NCBI GenBank assembly: GCA_937925595.1
Contig: CALALQ010000167.1
Span: 1 to 6,559 of the forward strand
Source: an uncultured Demequina sp.
Lineage (GTDB): Bacteria > Actinomycetota > Actinomycetes > Actinomycetales > Demequinaceae
Reading direction: 5' to 3'
DNA length: 6,559 nt
The notes below the pieces were generated by a model. That model searched no databases, was not told the DNA's origin, and was given only the letters and a program-made list of their open reading frames with translations. The position numbers and the translations under genes are program-made. This document shows positions 5,453 to 6,559 of this stretch, in pieces. How positions within the stretch are numbered: the first letter of the stretch is position 1; each line of letters begins with the position of its first letter.

Positions 5453-6559
5453 CGATCCGCGTCAGCGTGTTCTCCGGCTGGCTGCCGACCCAGAGCGTGT
5501 GCCGCTCGGAATCGACCGCCAGCGAGAACGGGTTGACGGAGAGGTCGAGCGAGTCGCCGACGACGCGCATGCGCCGCTCGTCGATCGTGTCCAGGTCGCT
5601 GGAGCTGTAGTTGGTGACGTACACGACGCCCTCGCCGAACGCGAGCTGGCGCGGCTGCTGGCCGACGCTGATCGGGACCGCGTCGGCCGTCTTGGTCGTC
5701 ACGCGGTAGACCGTGTCCTCCTCGGGCACGGCCGCCCACAGCGCCCCGTCGCGGTAGACGAGGTCCTCGATGCGGTGGCGCCCGACCCGGATCGACTTGA
5801 CCAGCTGGCCCGTCTCGAGGTCCACGCGCTGGATCTGGGCGCGTCGGCGGGCGGCGACCCAGAGCGCGCTCGGGCTCGCCGCGAGCGACCCGATCCCGTA
5901 CGGGAACTGGGCGCTCGCGAGGGTCGCGCCGGTCTCGGGGTCGAGCTTGAGCAGCGTGTCCGGCGCGCCCTCACCCGGGACGAGCGCGACCCACAGCGCG
6001 TCCTTGGAGACCGCGACGGCGCCGGGCGGCTGGGGCACGCTGATCGGGGTCCCTTGGGGCTTCCCCGTGCGCGCGTCCAGCCGCACGATCGTGTTCTCGC
6101 GCGCCATCGCCAGCCACAGCGAGCCGAAGCCGAACGCGCCGTCGTTGACCCCCAGCCCGATCTTCGGCGCGTACGCGCTGAGCTTGCCCGTCTCGGCGGA
6201 GACGATCCGCATGCGGCTCTGGCGGAAGGAGCCGACGAACACCTTGTCCCCGTAGGCGCGGACGACGTTCGGGCGCCGGCCGACGGTCAGTTCCTCCTCG
6301 ATCTTCAGGGCGCCGGGGGTCGCGGTGGCCGTCGCGGTCGGCGTGGCGCGCGTCGTGGGCGCCGGATCGTCGTCGCCGAGGCCGAGCACGACCGCCGCCG
6401 CGATGCCGACCCCGGCCGCGCCGACGAGCGCCGCGCCGAGCAGCGCGTTCCTTCGCTTCGTGCCAGGTCCCTGGACGACTGTCTCAGCCTCATCCTGAGG
6501 TTGAGTTATGACGTTCGGGCGGGCCGCGCTGACCGTCGGCGCGTCCGCGGGGGCCGCCG
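5433..6559 (-). CDS. Membrane-anchored beta-propeller protein, N-terminus beyond the window
   Basis: 374 residues are visible; the frame stays open to the right edge, so the 5' end is missing. A GTG at 6389 lies inside the membrane helix and is not a credible start. In visible numbering, residues 1-33 are a Pro/Thr/Asp-rich, probably cytoplasmic linker containing DEAETVVQG. KRR (34-36) precedes a membrane helix of about 23 residues (38-60). A Thr/Pro/Ala linker (65-82) follows, and the rest is an outer beta-propeller of YncE/NHL/SMP-30-like style. About seven blades can be traced by their strands LWLA, LWVAL, LWVAA, LWAAV, VYVTN and LWVGS, interleaved with D-x-x-T-G turns. Basic residues before the helix put the N-terminus inside and the propeller outside. 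Actinobacterial serine/threonine kinases often have this layout (kinase, linker, helix, sensor), so a kinase domain off the edge is plausible. An anchored propeller with a short tail is the alternative. Confidence 0.85.
   Translation of the reverse strand, partial: AAPADAPTVSAARPNVITQPQDEAETVVQGPGTKRRNALLGAALVGAAGVGIAAAVVLGLGDDDPAPTTRATPTATATATPGALKIEEELTVGRRPNVVRAYGDKVFVGSFRQSRMRIVSAETGKLSAYAPKIGLGVNDGAFGFGSLWLAMARENTIVRLDARTGKPQGTPISVPQPPGAVAVSKDALWVALVPGEGAPDTLLKLDPETGATLASAQFPYGIGSLAASPSALWVAARRRAQIQRVDLETGQLVKSIRVGRHRIEDLVYRDGALWAAVPEEDTVYRVTTKTADAVPISVGQQPRQLAFGEGVVYVTNYSSSDLDTIDERRMRVVGDSLDLSVNPFSLAVDSERHTLWVGSQPENTLTRIATGRGG

Noticed and set aside
2731..5610. Plus-strand open frame of 959 codons crossing two or three real genes
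   Set aside because: It is antisense to the exported-protein gene and out of frame with the FHA gene, its translation is dominated by Arg, Ala, Gly and Pro, and it has no domain. High GC suppresses stop codons in such shadow frames.
5266..5739. Minus-strand open frame of 157 codons inside the propeller/FHA region
   Set aside because: Alternative frame of the propeller gene; Arg/Ala-rich and without motif.
1..6559. CRISPR array, rRNA or insertion sequence
   Set aside because: No regularly spaced repeats, no rRNA-like sequence, and no transposase frame or terminal inverted repeats were seen on either strand.

Overview
The window looks like chromosomal DNA of a high-GC actinobacterium, plausibly of the Solirubrobacter/Thermoleophilia kind. 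The evidence is very high third-position GC, GTG starts without leaders, and an FHA-HTH protein of a style I associate with that group. The lineage is an inference from sequence style, not a database result. It splits into a mobile, partly decayed left third (1 to about 2100), a tRNA block with a small gene (2091-2510), and an ordinary chromosomal right part with three large genes (2569-6559).

Left third. Bases 49-978 on the minus strand hold the wreck of an HK97-fold phage major capsid gene. Its length is near full and its Shine-Dalgarno is intact, but it carries at least two in-frame stops and about eight frameshifts. Bases 1-48 hold nothing I recognise. Bases 979-1241 are non-coding and contain a short palindrome, a strong terminator-type hairpin, and a 15-bp near copy of the 3' end of the tRNA-Pro gene that lies 976 bp further right. 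Between that copy and the tRNA sits an intact two-gene toxin-antitoxin module, a DUF1778 ribbon-helix-helix antitoxin overlapping a GNAT acetyltransferase toxin by 4 bp. It has a recognisable promoter and probably leaderless translation. I read this stretch as the scar of one or more integrations at the tRNA-Pro 3' end, with the phage part decayed and the toxin-antitoxin module retained.

Middle. tRNA-Gly(UCC) and tRNA-Pro(GGG) form a minus-strand pair ending in a perfect 11-bp stem hairpin that also faces the end of the toxin gene. A 45-codon plus-strand ORF with coding-like third positions, followed by a hairpin, lies just upstream of the tRNA pair.

Right part. A 679-residue exported protein of unknown function (minus strand) is divergent from a 227-residue FHA-domain protein with a LuxR-type helix-turn-helix at its C-terminus (plus strand). 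The FHA gene converges on, and overlaps by 20 bp, a membrane-anchored beta-propeller protein (minus strand) whose open frame runs off the right edge. The visible N-terminal part of that protein is cytoplasmic in predicted topology and has a Thr-containing motif just before the membrane helix. A serine/threonine kinase domain beyond the edge, signalling to the FHA protein, is an attractive but unproven reading.
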